A DNA stretch of 21,793 nt. Source: an uncultured Collinsella sp. GTDB taxonomy: Bacteria > Actinomycetota > Coriobacteriia > Coriobacteriales > Coriobacteriaceae. Each line of letters begins with the position of its first letter. Within the stretch, counting starts at the first letter, position 1. Below, piece after piece: positions 1-7,096 of this stretch. The DNA lies in assembly GCA_900547835.1 (NCBI GenBank), contig URIJ01000010.1:1-21793 (forward strand), written 5' to 3'. The position numbers were made by a program, and so were the translations under genes. The notes under the pieces are model-generated. The model was given only the letters and a program-made list of their open reading frames with translations. It was not told the origin of the DNA and searched no databases.

Positions 1-441
1 CCCCAAAAACATAATGCGCTGCAGTTGTCTGAGCGAAATCATGCCGTTAACGAACTGTCTTGCAAACGAAAAGTAGGAATCGTCAGCGCGATAGCCTCGA
101 ATGACGTCATAAGGAGAAATATCAATCAGGCAGTTGTCCAGCAAATACCGAAGTCCTTCGCGTGCCAGCGGCGTCGAGACATTAAACTCCCGGTTGTCGG
201 CCAAAATCGCAAGCCAATTGAGGATTGAAAACTCCCCAGACTCTAAATCCAAGACCGAAAGGCCATCTAAATCAAGCTCATATCGATTGGCAATGCCATC
301 AGACTCGGTTCGACATGCCCACTCCATTGCCATTTCCTCATGCGGTGTGCAATAAAACCCGCGCCCATAGTCATTGAATTGTCTGCATTTATCCAACGAT
401 GGATGATCAACAACAACGTCCGACCCGTGCCAAAGCTCCAT
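1..441 (-). CDS. DUF3990-like protein (putative ADP-ribosyltransferase fold), 3' end cut by window edge
   Basis: An open frame of 147 codons runs from an ATG at 441 to the left edge without a stop, so the C-terminus is missing. GGAGG lies 5 nt before the ATG. The protein opens with MELWHGSDVVVDHPSL, followed by a DYGRGFYCT motif and a MAMEWA segment about 15 residues later. This HGS...P...D-G-GFY-T...A-WA pattern is what I remember for DUF3990, a family placed near ADP-ribosyltransferases. The His and the GFY-T segment would line the NAD pocket in that fold. It is the last gene seen on this strand, 92 bp after engB. Base composition is more AT-rich than the neighbours, which hints at an accessory gene. 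Two palindromes directly upstream suggest its own regulation. Function and partner are unknown; a toxin-antitoxin or phage-defence role would be inference only. Confidence 0.6.
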   Translation of the reverse strand, partial: MELWHGSDVVVDHPSLDKCRQFNDYGRGFYCTPHEEMAMEWACRTESDGIANRYELDLDGLSVLDLESGEFSILNWLAILADNREFNVSTPLAREGLRYLLDNCLIDISPYDVIRGYRADDSYFSFARQFVNGMISLRQLQRIMFLG

Positions 442-455
442 ATCGACCTCCAAAA

Positions 456-502
456 ATATCACTTCAGTGATAGTTTACCAATAACTATCACTGAGGTGAT
501 AT
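456..502 (-). promoter_or_regulatory. Tandem palindromic operator upstream of the DUF3990-like gene
   Basis: Two copies of a 16-bp palindrome, TATCACTTCAGTGATA (457-472, perfect arms) and TATCACTGAGGTGATA (486-501, one mismatch), lie 29 bp apart centre to centre. Together they also form a 20-bp inverted repeat with a 7-nt spacer. They end 15 bp before the ATG at 441, so they probably overlap the promoter. The layout fits two sites for a dimeric repressor such as an HTH antitoxin. No repressor gene is visible in the window. A transcript hairpin is the alternative. Confidence 0.55.
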
Positions 503-533
503 TGATAAGAGCTTTTGAGGGGCCGCGGCCTGA

Positions 534-1124
534 CTAAAGGCAGGCCTCGGCGATGCGGCGCTTGAGTTCGTCGATGCCCACGCCGGTCTGGGAGCTTGTG
601 ATGATTACGTTCTCAGCCGGGACGTTGAGCTGCTTTTTGATGGCTGCTGCCTGGCGGGCCTGCTGGGTGCGGCTGAGCTTGTCGGCCTTGGTGAGGCAGA
701 CGATAAAGTTGAACTCGTTGCCCTGCAGGTAGTCGATCATGTCATGGTCGAGTTTGCTCGGGTCGTGACGAATATCCACCAGCGACACGACCAGGTTAAA
801 GCTGCGCTCCGAGTCGAAGAAGTCGCCGATAAGTTCTGCCCAGCGGTCACGCTCGGCCTTGGAACGACGGGCGAAACCATAGCCCGGCAGGTCGACGAAG
901 TGCACGTCGTCGGCCTCGAAGAAGTTGATGTTGCTCGTCTTGCCCGGTGTGCTCGAGACCTTGACGAGGTTCTTGCGGCCAAAAAGCTTATTCATAATCG
1001 ACGACTTGCCCACGTTGGAGCGGCCGACGAAGCTCACCTCGGGGCAGGTGGACTCGGGAATCTGCGAAACCTTGCCATAGCTGGCAACGAACTTGGCAAG
1101 CTGGTAGTTAATGGAATCGGCCAT
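534..1124 (-). CDS. engB: EngB/YihA/YsxC family ribosome biogenesis GTP-binding protein
   Basis: This 196-aa TrmE-Era-EngA-EngB family GTPase is needed in other bacteria for late large-subunit assembly. All G motifs are visible: G1 GRSNVGKS (34-41), G2 TPGKT (59-63), G3 DLPGYG (78-83), G4 TKAD (145-148) and a G5-like SSQ near 177. Length matches the family. The open frame extends 43 residues upstream, but that extension is Arg-rich and unlike the family. AAGGAG sits about 7 nt before the ATG at 1124, so I chose MADSINYQL as the N-terminus. It follows the mtnN gene by 38 bp and is probably co-transcribed with it. In many genomes engB sits beside lon or clpX, which is not the case here. Confidence 0.95.
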   Translation of the reverse strand: MADSINYQLAKFVASYGKVSQIPESTCPEVSFVGRSNVGKSSIMNKLFGRKNLVKVSSTPGKTSNINFFEADDVHFVDLPGYGFARRSKAERDRWAELIGDFFDSERSFNLVVSLVDIRHDPSKLDHDMIDYLQGNEFNFIVCLTKADKLSRTQQARQAAAIKKQLNVPAENVIITSSQTGVGIDELKRRIAEACL

Positions 1125-1162
1125 GGACACTCCTTGGTCGTAGGTTCTTACAAAAGAGCGCG

Positions 1163-1903
1163 CTAATAGATAGCAGCGATACGGCGAACGATATCGAGCG
1201 TAATGCCACTCGCGGTGCGAGCATACTCGAACAGGTCGAACTCGCGGTCGCAAATCGCATCGTACGCCTCATCACAATTATCGCTGATAGCGCGCAACAC
1301 CAGGCAATCGACACCATTTTTAGTTGCGACATGGGCAATCGCCGCTCCCTCCATGCCGACACAATCGGCGTGCGTCGCCTCGATAGCGTCGTTGCGCATG
1401 GCGGCGCCCGTCACAAAACGGTTGCCCGTGGCAATCGTGCCGACCAGGAACTGCTTTGCGCCCTCGTTCGAAGCTGCTGCATTTGTCGAAGCATCAACAA
1501 ACCCACGCTCAGCAAGCACATCGGCAGCAATATCGACCAGCGCAGGCGTCGAGCCAAACTCCTCGAGCCCCGGTGCAGACTCGGCGATAAGCGCGGTATC
1601 GGTATCCAGATAGCGCAGGCGTTTGCCGATGACCACGTCGTCGATATGGAGCTTGGGGTTCAAACCGCCCGCGATACCCGAGAGCACAACGGCCTGCGGG
1701 GCATATTTACTAATGAGATGCTGTGTTGCGGCGGCGGCATTCACCGTGCCCATACCCGCCGTTGTGGCGACAATCGACAGACCGTCGAGCTCGCCGCTCA
1801 CAACGGTCAATCCAGCCTCCTGTGCCTCACAAACGTCGCCCAGCTCTTTCTTAATCTGCATGATCTCTTTTTCGAGTGCACCGATGATCGCGATGGTAGC
1901 CAT
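1163..1903 (-). CDS. mtnN: 5'-methylthioadenosine/S-adenosylhomocysteine nucleosidase
   Basis: This 246-aa protein should cleave MTA, SAH and 5'-deoxyadenosine to adenine plus the thioribose or ribosyl product in the cytosol. It has the MTAN signature: IIGALEKE at the N-terminus with catalytic Glu11, LSGIAGGL (74-81), ATGNRFV (158-164), the ribose-binding Met-Glu pair at 184-185, and RAISD (204-208) ending in the general acid Asp208. The open frame can start four codons upstream at a TTG (1915). I prefer ATG 1903 because it aligns with family N-termini and has GGGGA before it. Clearing 5'-deoxyadenosine and SAH would support radical SAM enzymes such as PflA nearby, though that link is only inference. 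The gene lies between the serine hydrolase and engB in the same direction. Confidence 0.93.
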   Translation of the reverse strand: MATIAIIGALEKEIMQIKKELGDVCEAQEAGLTVVSGELDGLSIVATTAGMGTVNAAAATQHLISKYAPQAVVLSGIAGGLNPKLHIDDVVIGKRLRYLDTDTALIAESAPGLEEFGSTPALVDIAADVLAERGFVDASTNAAASNEGAKQFLVGTIATGNRFVTGAAMRNDAIEATHADCVGMEGAAIAHVATKNGVDCLVLRAISDNCDEAYDAICDREFDLFEYARTASGITLDIVRRIAAIY

Positions 1904-1957
1904 GCCATTCCCCAAACCTATTCGAAATTCTCAACCACGGTATGGTACCAGCATTTT

Positions 1958-1974
1958 GTTTGACCTCGTCAAAC
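1958..1974. promoter_or_regulatory. Short palindrome between the serine hydrolase gene and mtnN
   Basis: GTTTGAC, a 3-nt centre and GTCAAAC form a perfect 7-bp inverted repeat in the 78-bp gap upstream of mtnN. On the minus strand it contains TTGACG, which could serve as a -35 element for mtnN, with a TANNNT-like TACCAT 19 bp further on. No T-run follows on the minus strand, so it does not look like a terminator. It could be an operator over a weak mtnN promoter. Confidence 0.3.
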
Positions 1975-1981
1975 GAACACG

Positions 1982-3100
1982 CTAGGCCAGCGCAGCTCGC
2001 GTATCAAACAGAGCCTTTGCAATCGCAGCCGTGACCTCGCTCGAGCGGTCGCTCCACGGCATCGATGTCATGATGCTCATAATGTAGGTGTCGCCATCGA
2101 TGTCGATAAGGCCCGCATCGCATGTCGAATAGCAACCATCCTCGCTAATCCAGCCTGTCTTGTTGCGCACCAAGGCTTGGTCGTCCGCAATACCGTCACG
2201 GATAAACGATCGGGCCGTAGAGGCCAGAAGGCCCGACAGCCATTGCGATGTCTCGGCATCATGGCTCAGATACTCGCTCATCTCGCGCCACAACTTGGCC
2301 GAGGTGCGCGGGCAATAAGTTGGAAAATCACTCATCGGATCGAGTGCGGTATCGTAATCGACGCCAAGACCGACAATCCAATCCTCGTAACCGACACGGT
2401 CAAACGCCGCACGCAACGCGATAAACGAATCGTTGTCCGAATTAACGACCGCGGCCTCGATCAGGTCGCGCACCGTCTGCCAGCCCATGTTGTAGCCGCC
2501 ATAGGTGCCAAGGGAATCATCGAGCGACACTTGCCCTGTCTCGACCAGAGACTCGCAGATGTACAACGCATAGAGTGCCTTGTAGCTACTCGCGCCGTAA
2601 ACCTCGACATCGGCGTTATACGTCACGCCCTTGCCGCTCGATAGGTCGTAGAACACTACGCCCACATCGCCCAGCTCCTGCGCCTGACTCAGGGCATCTT
2701 GGAGCGCGGCGAAGCTCTCATCCTCCAGGGCGGGGATCTGGTCATCAACCAGTGAGAAGGTCTGCACGGTATCGCCTGAGGGAATATCGTTAAAGTCCGC
2801 CTTCGAAAGCCTCGTCTTGAGGCTCGCTGTCGACAGGGTTTGACTTGCGGTGGCTTTAGATTCAGAGACCTTTTTGTTTTGCGTCTGTACCGTTGACGCA
2901 TCTGAGTGTGCCATTCGCTCCGACGCGTAGGTTTTGGCGGTAATTCCGAGGATAATAACCGCCAACGTTAGCATCCCAATAGCGGCAATCTTCGTCACGC
3001 GGATGCGAGCGTCAGCGAGGCCACGCGAAGGCGTGCCCTTCGTCCCATATCTGCTGCCATGCTGCGGCACATACTCGTCCCGCGATGCGTTGTTTCGCAC
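1982..3100 (-). CDS. Membrane-anchored class A beta-lactamase-like serine hydrolase
   Basis: This 372-aa protein has a basic cytoplasmic N-terminus, one hydrophobic segment at about 36-56 that acts as signal anchor, a Ser/Thr/Gln-rich linker to about 110, and an extracytoplasmic catalytic domain. The three class A active-site elements are in order: SSYK at 171-174 (nucleophile Ser171, SxxK), SDN at 221-223 and KTG at 314-316. This fits the beta-lactamase2-type family found in many Gram-positives, where members may be beta-lactamases, D-Ala-peptidases or cell-wall hydrolases. I cannot place a clear Glu166 equivalent (ExxxN), so antibiotic hydrolysis is not established. The start is GTG with AGGAG about 6 nt upstream. 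A good promoter precedes it, so it probably heads the transcript that continues into mtnN and engB. Confidence 0.82.
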   Translation of the reverse strand: MRNNASRDEYVPQHGSRYGTKGTPSRGLADARIRVTKIAAIGMLTLAVIILGITAKTYASERMAHSDASTVQTQNKKVSESKATASQTLSTASLKTRLSKADFNDIPSGDTVQTFSLVDDQIPALEDESFAALQDALSQAQELGDVGVVFYDLSSGKGVTYNADVEVYGASSYKALYALYICESLVETGQVSLDDSLGTYGGYNMGWQTVRDLIEAAVVNSDNDSFIALRAAFDRVGYEDWIVGLGVDYDTALDPMSDFPTYCPRTSAKLWREMSEYLSHDAETSQWLSGLLASTARSFIRDGIADDQALVRNKTGWISEDGCYSTCDAGLIDIDGDTYIMSIMTSMPWSDRSSEVTAAIAKALFDTRAALA

Positions 3101-3137
3101 GTGGTCTCCTGACTGCTACCGTTCATATATGAGCAGC

Positions 3138-3165
3138 ATAATACCGAGCAGGCATTTCTTTCCAA
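3138..3165 (-). promoter_or_regulatory. Predicted sigma-A promoter for the serine hydrolase gene
   Basis: On the minus strand TTGGAA (3160-3165) and TATTAT (3138-3143) are separated by 16 bp. Transcription would start near 3131, giving a leader of about 30 nt before the GTG at 3100. Confidence 0.5.
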
Positions 3166-3259
3166 AGATATTCAGCGACGCTTAAGGTGTCTTTAAAGAA
3201 ACCACAAGCGTATTTATCCAAATGGCACGATTCTGTTGCGCATCTCCGCCCAAAACGCA

Positions 3260-3324
3260 GTTGCGGTGGAATAGTTCCTGTTTGGGCGGCATAAGCCGAA
3301 AAACAAGAACTATTCCACCGCAAC
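3260..3324. repeat. 65-nt near-perfect hairpin palindrome
   Basis: Arms of 24 nt (3260-3283 and 3301-3324) pair with a single mismatch. The loop itself contains CGGC-ATAA-GCCG (3287-3298), so almost the whole element folds. It lies in the 316-bp gap between pflA and the serine hydrolase gene, where it may help end pflA transcription, although no T-run follows. The compact self-complementary form resembles REP or MITE-type intergenic repeats. I expect further copies in the genome but cannot see any in this window. Confidence 0.65.
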
Positions 3325-3365
3325 TTGACGGGGCTCTTTGGCAATCAACTTGGTGCCCAGTGGTA

Positions 3366-3401
3366 CTCATTTAAGTCTGTCCCCAATGAGTGCCCTTGGG
3401 G
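3366..3401. repeat. Palindromic fragment with a GTCTGTCCCC core
   Basis: Two overlapping inverted repeats are present: CTCATT (3366-3371) with AATGAG (3385-3390), and CCCCAA (3381-3386) with TTGGGG (3396-3401). The core GTCTGTCCCC resembles sequence found next to RAYT-type (REP-associated) transposases. No transposase gene is present here. A related TGTCCC palindrome occurs at 21572-21610. Confidence 0.35.
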
Positions 3402-3416
3402 AGCGAAAATGGCTCG

Positions 3417-4235
3417 CTAGCCGATAGCGTTTTTGAGTTCCGCGCGGCGCTTTTTCATGCCCATCATGACGGCGTTGCGTAGCTCGGGCATGCGCGCGGT
3501 ATCCATCTGGGGAACGCCCTCGAGCTTATAGGGAATCCCCAGCTGCTCATACTTGACGACGCCCATCGTGTGATACGGCAGCATCTCCAGGCCCACCACG
3601 TTATGCCACGGGGCAATCAGACGACCGAGTGCCTTGCACTCCTCAACCGTATCGGTAATGCCGGGCACCACCACATGGCGAATAACAACCTTAATCTTGC
3701 GACGCGCGAGCTCATCACCAAACGCCAGAATGCGTGCGGGATCGCAACCGGTCAGCTTTTTATGCTCGACGGGATCGGCGTGTTTAATGTCAAGCAGCAC
3801 CATGTCGGTCTCGTTGAGTACGGCATCGAACTTCTCGGGATGCGCGGGATCGAACGCATAGCCGCAGCTATCCAAGCAGGTATGCACGCGACCATCGGGG
3901 TTATTGTGCATGGCGCGGAACAGGTCGGCTAAAAACGCGGGCTGCAGGAGCGGCTCGCCGCCGGATACCGTAATACCACCGCTGCGGTAAAACTCATGGT
4001 TGCTCTGGAACTCGTCCATCAGGTGCTCGACGGTCACCATGGTACCGCCGTTAACCGACCAGGTATCGGGGTTGTGGCAATACGCACAGCGCATGGGGCA
4101 GCCCTGAACAAACACCACAAAGCGGATGCCAGGTCCATCGACCGTTCCCATCGTCTCAATCGAATGTACGCGGCCCAGGGCAAACGCAGAGTCCTCGGGA
4201 CGAGCGTCCACACCCTCGAGCGTCATCTCAGCCAT
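3417..4235 (-). CDS. pflA: Pyruvate formate-lyase activating enzyme (radical SAM)
   Basis: This 272-aa cytosolic radical SAM enzyme should use a [4Fe-4S] cluster and S-adenosylmethionine to place the glycyl radical on pyruvate formate-lyase. The cluster motif is CPMRCAYC (Cys46, Cys50, Cys53), followed by HNPDTW as in PflA proteins. The SAM-binding SGGEP is at 91-95. It is slightly longer than E. coli PflA (246 aa), mostly at the N-terminus. The open frame reaches an ATG at 4256, but no ribosome site precedes that one, so I favour ATG 4235. Its likely substrate is the split PFL at 11.5-13.9 kb. The two are 7.2 kb apart, with the DegV gene and the sucrose locus between, instead of adjacent as in many bacteria. 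Confidence 0.92.
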   Translation of the reverse strand: MAEMTLEGVDARPEDSAFALGRVHSIETMGTVDGPGIRFVVFVQGCPMRCAYCHNPDTWSVNGGTMVTVEHLMDEFQSNHEFYRSGGITVSGGEPLLQPAFLADLFRAMHNNPDGRVHTCLDSCGYAFDPAHPEKFDAVLNETDMVLLDIKHADPVEHKKLTGCDPARILAFGDELARRKIKVVIRHVVVPGITDTVEECKALGRLIAPWHNVVGLEMLPYHTMGVVKYEQLGIPYKLEGVPQMDTARMPELRNAVMMGMKKRRAELKNAIG

Positions 4236-4284
4236 TCCCGCTACCTTGCCTCTCATTGGTTTTAGCTACATAAATGCCAGAGTC

Positions 4285-4312
4285 ATTCTAGCCTATATGC
4301 TTGATGGCGAAA
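4285..4312 (-). promoter_or_regulatory. Candidate promoter for pflA
   Basis: On the minus strand TTTCGC (4307-4312) and TAGAAT (4285-4290) are 16 bp apart, about 50 bp upstream of the pflA ATG and just after the degV terminator. The -35 is weak. Confidence 0.33.
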
Positions 4313-4353
4313 CGGTTTAGCGGTCAATTGGATTGTCCTATTTGGCCCCATGC

Positions 4354-4390
4354 AAAAGCGGCGGGAAGGTTGTCGCAACCCGCCCGCCGC
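4354..4390 (-). terminator. Rho-independent terminator after degV
   Basis: GCGGCGGG (4358-4365) pairs with CCCGCCGC (4383-4390), and an inner GGTTG/CAACC pair closes on a 3-nt loop. On the minus strand the stem is followed by TTTT. It lies 32 bp past the DegV stop codon. Confidence 0.75.
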
Positions 4391-4421
4391 CGAGGCAATA
4401 GAAATCGATAGACGCCAGGCG

Positions 4422-5276
4422 TTACGCCTTGAGCGTGAGCACCGCGCCGAAGGCGGTCGGGCCGCAATGGCTCGAGATGACGCCGCCGACCTGAGTCCAG
4501 GTAACGTCCTTAAAGCCCAGGTCGTGCGCATAGACTTCCATGTCATCGCGCAGCTCCTCGGAAAGGCCCACCGAATACGCCAGGCCAATGTGCGAGTAGT
4601 CAATCTCGCCCTTCGCAACCATGTGGTCAATAAAGGCGCGGGCGCACTTGAGCATAGAGCCGCGGAACTTCTTGGTCGCCACGAACTTGCCGCCCGTCAC
4701 CTCAATGCAGGGCTTAATCTTGAGCAGATGGGTGCCTAGGAACGCGACGTTGGACAAGCGGCCACCTGCCTTAAGGAAGGCAAGGTCGGTAGGAACAAAG
4801 CCCAACAGTACGCGGTCCATGACGGAGTTCGTAAATGCAAAGATCTCGTCGACGGTGGCATCGGGGTGAGCCTCGATGTATTTGGCGGTCTCGACGACAA
4901 CGAGCGACTGGCCTACCGAGACAAAGCGCGTGTCCATAGAGAACACGTAGTCGCGACCCTTGGCGGCGATCTTCGATGATTGATGCGAGCAGGTCGTGGC
5001 CTCGGAATACGCGAGATGCAGAATAGTCGCGTCGGGCTGCTCGGCATGGATACGGTCATACACGTGAGCAAAATCCGCAGGCGCGCAGCCGCTGGTCTTG
5101 GGCATCACGCCAAACTCGTTGCAGCGCGAATAAATCTCGAGCGGATCGATCGAGCCGTCCTCGACGGTCTCGTCACCAATCGTGACATGCATGGGCACGC
5201 GCACGATGCCGTAGCGCTCGCAGAGCTCCGGCGTCACATCCGACCCAGACTCAACCACGATTACGTACTTGCCCAT
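4422..5276 (-). CDS. DegV family fatty-acid-binding protein
   Basis: This 284-aa protein has the full length and layout of the DegV family, whose members bind fatty acids and in some Gram-positives hand them to the FakA kinase. It starts MGKYVIVVESGSDVT, the family's first strand and loop. It has TSGCAPADF near 60-68 (the TSQPS-like ligand loop), FLKAGGRLSN mid-protein and KIKPCIEVTGGK. The final segment GGVISSHCGPTAFG matches the conserved G-HxGPGA end. The open frame extends to 5387, but that extension is basic and unlike the family. ATG 5276 has only a weak ribosome site, and ATG 5300 is an alternative. A strong terminator follows. It stands alone between the GH32 gene and pflA, so its partner kinase is elsewhere. 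Confidence 0.88.
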   Translation of the reverse strand: MGKYVIVVESGSDVTPELCERYGIVRVPMHVTIGDETVEDGSIDPLEIYSRCNEFGVMPKTSGCAPADFAHVYDRIHAEQPDATILHLAYSEATTCSHQSSKIAAKGRDYVFSMDTRFVSVGQSLVVVETAKYIEAHPDATVDEIFAFTNSVMDRVLLGFVPTDLAFLKAGGRLSNVAFLGTHLLKIKPCIEVTGGKFVATKKFRGSMLKCARAFIDHMVAKGEIDYSHIGLAYSVGLSEELRDDMEVYAHDLGFKDVTWTQVGGVISSHCGPTAFGAVLTLKA

Positions 5277-5361
5277 TATTATCACGACCCATCTCGACAT
5301 TGGCTTTTCAATACATGGCACGCGCCGCCGCACTGTTGCACAACGGCGTCCAAGCGCCAAA

Positions 5362-5400
5362 GAGACGCCGCCCCTTGCACACAACAAAGGACAGCGTCTC
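5362..5400 (-). terminator. Hairpin between the sucrose operon and degV (terminator or degV leader hairpin)
   Basis: GAGACGC (5362-5368) pairs with GCGTCTC (5394-5400), with an inner CAAGG/CCTTTG pairing. On the minus strand the stem is followed by TTT. It lies 153 bp past the GH32 stop and also inside the possible degV leader, so it could end the sucrose operon or attenuate degV. Confidence 0.4.
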
Positions 5401-5418
5401 CCTGGAAAACTCCGTGCT

Positions 5419-5447
5419 TATTTAGGATTCTACACGGTTTGCAACAA
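5419..5447 (-). promoter_or_regulatory. Candidate promoter for degV
   Basis: On the minus strand TTGTTG (5442-5447) and TAAATA (5419-5424) are separated by 17 bp. This would give a leader of roughly 135 nt containing the 5362-5400 hairpin. Just upstream are two direct copies of AAACGGTAG (5465-5473 and 5485-5493), 20 bp apart, which resemble half-sites of the LacI-type operators at 10 kb. Confidence 0.3.
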
Positions 5448-5552
5448 TGTGTTACTTACTCCGCAAACGGTAGCTATACACGATAAACGGTAGTTCGCTG
5501 CGGCAACTGCGACACATTCCGCCCGGCAAGTCCAATCGTGCTCCACGCACGG

Positions 5553-6995
5553 TTAATGCGCGAGGCGGTAGAAATCCATCGACGCCGCACCCTCGGCATG
5601 CAACCCCATCGCCGAAACCGCCGGCGAATAGGTACGGCTCGTAAGTGCTGCCTCGCCGCCGTTGGCAAAAATCTCGACCATCGTAGTGTCCGAAAGCACG
5701 CGCAGGTCGCGAAGCTCGCTGAGCTCAATCGACCTTTGGTCGCGCCCATAGCCTTCGTCACCCATGTCGAGGGTAAGCATCCCGTCTGCATAGCGCACAA
5801 AGACACCCTTGCGGATTTCGAGCTCGACCATCTTGGCGCCCTCACAGGAAACCACAAGATCAAACAGGCGGCCCGGCTCCTCAACGGTTTCACCGCCTGT
5901 CGCGCGAACGCAGTCGCCGCGCATCCTCTCAATCTCGTGCGCCGGCTGCTGGCAGAGCTTACCATCGCGCATGCTCAGTTTTCTCGGCACCGTCAACGCG
6001 CACTGCCACCCGCGTGCCACCGTCGGGCTTTTTGCCGTCGCATCGGGGCAACCCGACCATCCGATCATCAAACGCCGGCCTGCAGCGTCCTCAAAGGACT
6101 GCGGAGCATAGAAATCAAAACCGGCATCGACCATCGGGGGCATGCCCTGCCCGACGATTTTAAAGCTCGGCGCCTCCCAATCGGCCTCAATGGGGAACCA
6201 CACGCACTGATGCGGATTGCGGTAACGCCAACCATCGGCAGGCACACCCTGCGGACAGCAAACGAGAATAAGCTCGCCATCGAGCTCAAACAGATCGGGG
6301 CACTCCCACATAAAGCCAAACTTCTCGCCCAGCTCAATACGCGTCGCATAGCTCCAGTCCTCAAGATTGCGCGAAGTATAGACAAGCACGCAGCCACGGT
6401 CGTCTTTCGTACGAGCGCCCAGAACCATGTAGTAGATACCATCGTGCTCAAGGATCTTGGGGTCGCGCACGTGCGTACCGATATCGTCGGGGTAATCGAC
6501 CGGTCCAACAGCTATGCACTTCTCGCCCAATTCGTCGGGATTCTCGGCAACCATATGAATTTGGTTTTGCTCACGGCCCGTCAACACGTAGTCGTAATCA
6601 TCGCGGTCAAAATGCTTGACGTTGCCGGTATAGAAGTAGTGAATCTTGCCATCACGTACAAAGGCAGAACCAGAATACGCTCCACTCGAATCCAAATTGG
6701 AATCGGGGAACAGCACGGGGCCGTGATTCTCGTACGTCACAAAATCCTTTGTCGTCAGATGGTTCCAAAGCACTGGACCGCCATGCGCAGCATCGAACGG
6801 ATCGTATTGATGATAGATGTGATACGTATCACCAATCTGAACCAAACCATTGGGGTCGTTGAGCCAGCCAAGCTCAGGCTCCACATGGAACAAAAGTCTA
6901 TCGGGGTCGGATGCGATGCGAGCCGCCGTCTCATCCTGTCCGGCACGCCACTGCTCATAGTCCGCGCGTGTCACCTTATTTTTTTGATTAAACAT
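5553..6995 (-). CDS. scrB: GH32 sucrose-6-phosphate hydrolase / beta-fructofuranosidase
   Basis: This 480-aa cytosolic enzyme has no signal peptide and should hydrolyse sucrose-6-phosphate, delivered by the PTS gene upstream, to glucose-6-phosphate and fructose. It has all GH32 elements: WLNDPNG (44-50) with nucleophile Asp47, SGSAF near 108-112, RDP (177-179) with the transition-state Asp178, and ECPDL (231-235) with acid/base Glu231. A C-terminal beta-sandwich domain covers about 340-480. Length is normal for ScrB/SacA. The ribosome site is weak (GAGAAAG), which may mean the gene relies on coupling with the genes before it. It is the last gene of the operon GH32-EIIBC-GH32. Substrate range (sucrose-6-P versus short fructo-oligosaccharides) cannot be fixed from sequence. 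Confidence 0.9.
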   Translation of the reverse strand: MFNQKNKVTRADYEQWRAGQDETAARIASDPDRLLFHVEPELGWLNDPNGLVQIGDTYHIYHQYDPFDAAHGGPVLWNHLTTKDFVTYENHGPVLFPDSNLDSSGAYSGSAFVRDGKIHYFYTGNVKHFDRDDYDYVLTGREQNQIHMVAENPDELGEKCIAVGPVDYPDDIGTHVRDPKILEHDGIYYMVLGARTKDDRGCVLVYTSRNLEDWSYATRIELGEKFGFMWECPDLFELDGELILVCCPQGVPADGWRYRNPHQCVWFPIEADWEAPSFKIVGQGMPPMVDAGFDFYAPQSFEDAAGRRLMIGWSGCPDATAKSPTVARGWQCALTVPRKLSMRDGKLCQQPAHEIERMRGDCVRATGGETVEEPGRLFDLVVSCEGAKMVELEIRKGVFVRYADGMLTLDMGDEGYGRDQRSIELSELRDLRVLSDTTMVEIFANGGEAALTSRTYSPAVSAMGLHAEGAASMDFYRLAH

Positions 6996-7019
6996 CGCCG
7001 TTGACTTTCTCGTCTATGG

Positions 7020-7057
7020 GGAAGGACGCTCGACTCACACGAGTCGAACGCCCTTCC
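7020..7057 (-). other. Intercistronic hairpin between EIIBC and scrB
   Basis: A 16-bp stem with two mismatches closes on an ACAC loop: TCGACTC (7030-7036) pairs with GAGTCGA (7041-7047), flanked by GGAAGG/CCTTCC. No T-run follows on the minus strand. It probably acts as an mRNA processing or stability element that sets relative expression, and is less likely a terminator. Confidence 0.5.
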
Positions 7058-7096
7058 TCAAATGGACTTATCCTCAGATTACACTGAACGGCTCAA

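Noticed and set aside
534..1253. Longer engB start at 1253
   Set aside because: The extra 43 residues are Arg-rich and overlap the mtnN coding region. ATG 1124 has a good ribosome site and matches the family N-terminus.
3123..3370. Small minus-strand open frames (73 and 62 codons) in the gap after pflA
   Set aside because: They run through the 65-nt palindrome and lack ribosome sites. Their sequence is a translation of the repeat.
5538..7004. A 488-codon plus-strand open frame opposite scrB
   Set aside because: The opposite strand carries all GH32 motifs. This frame has no family features.
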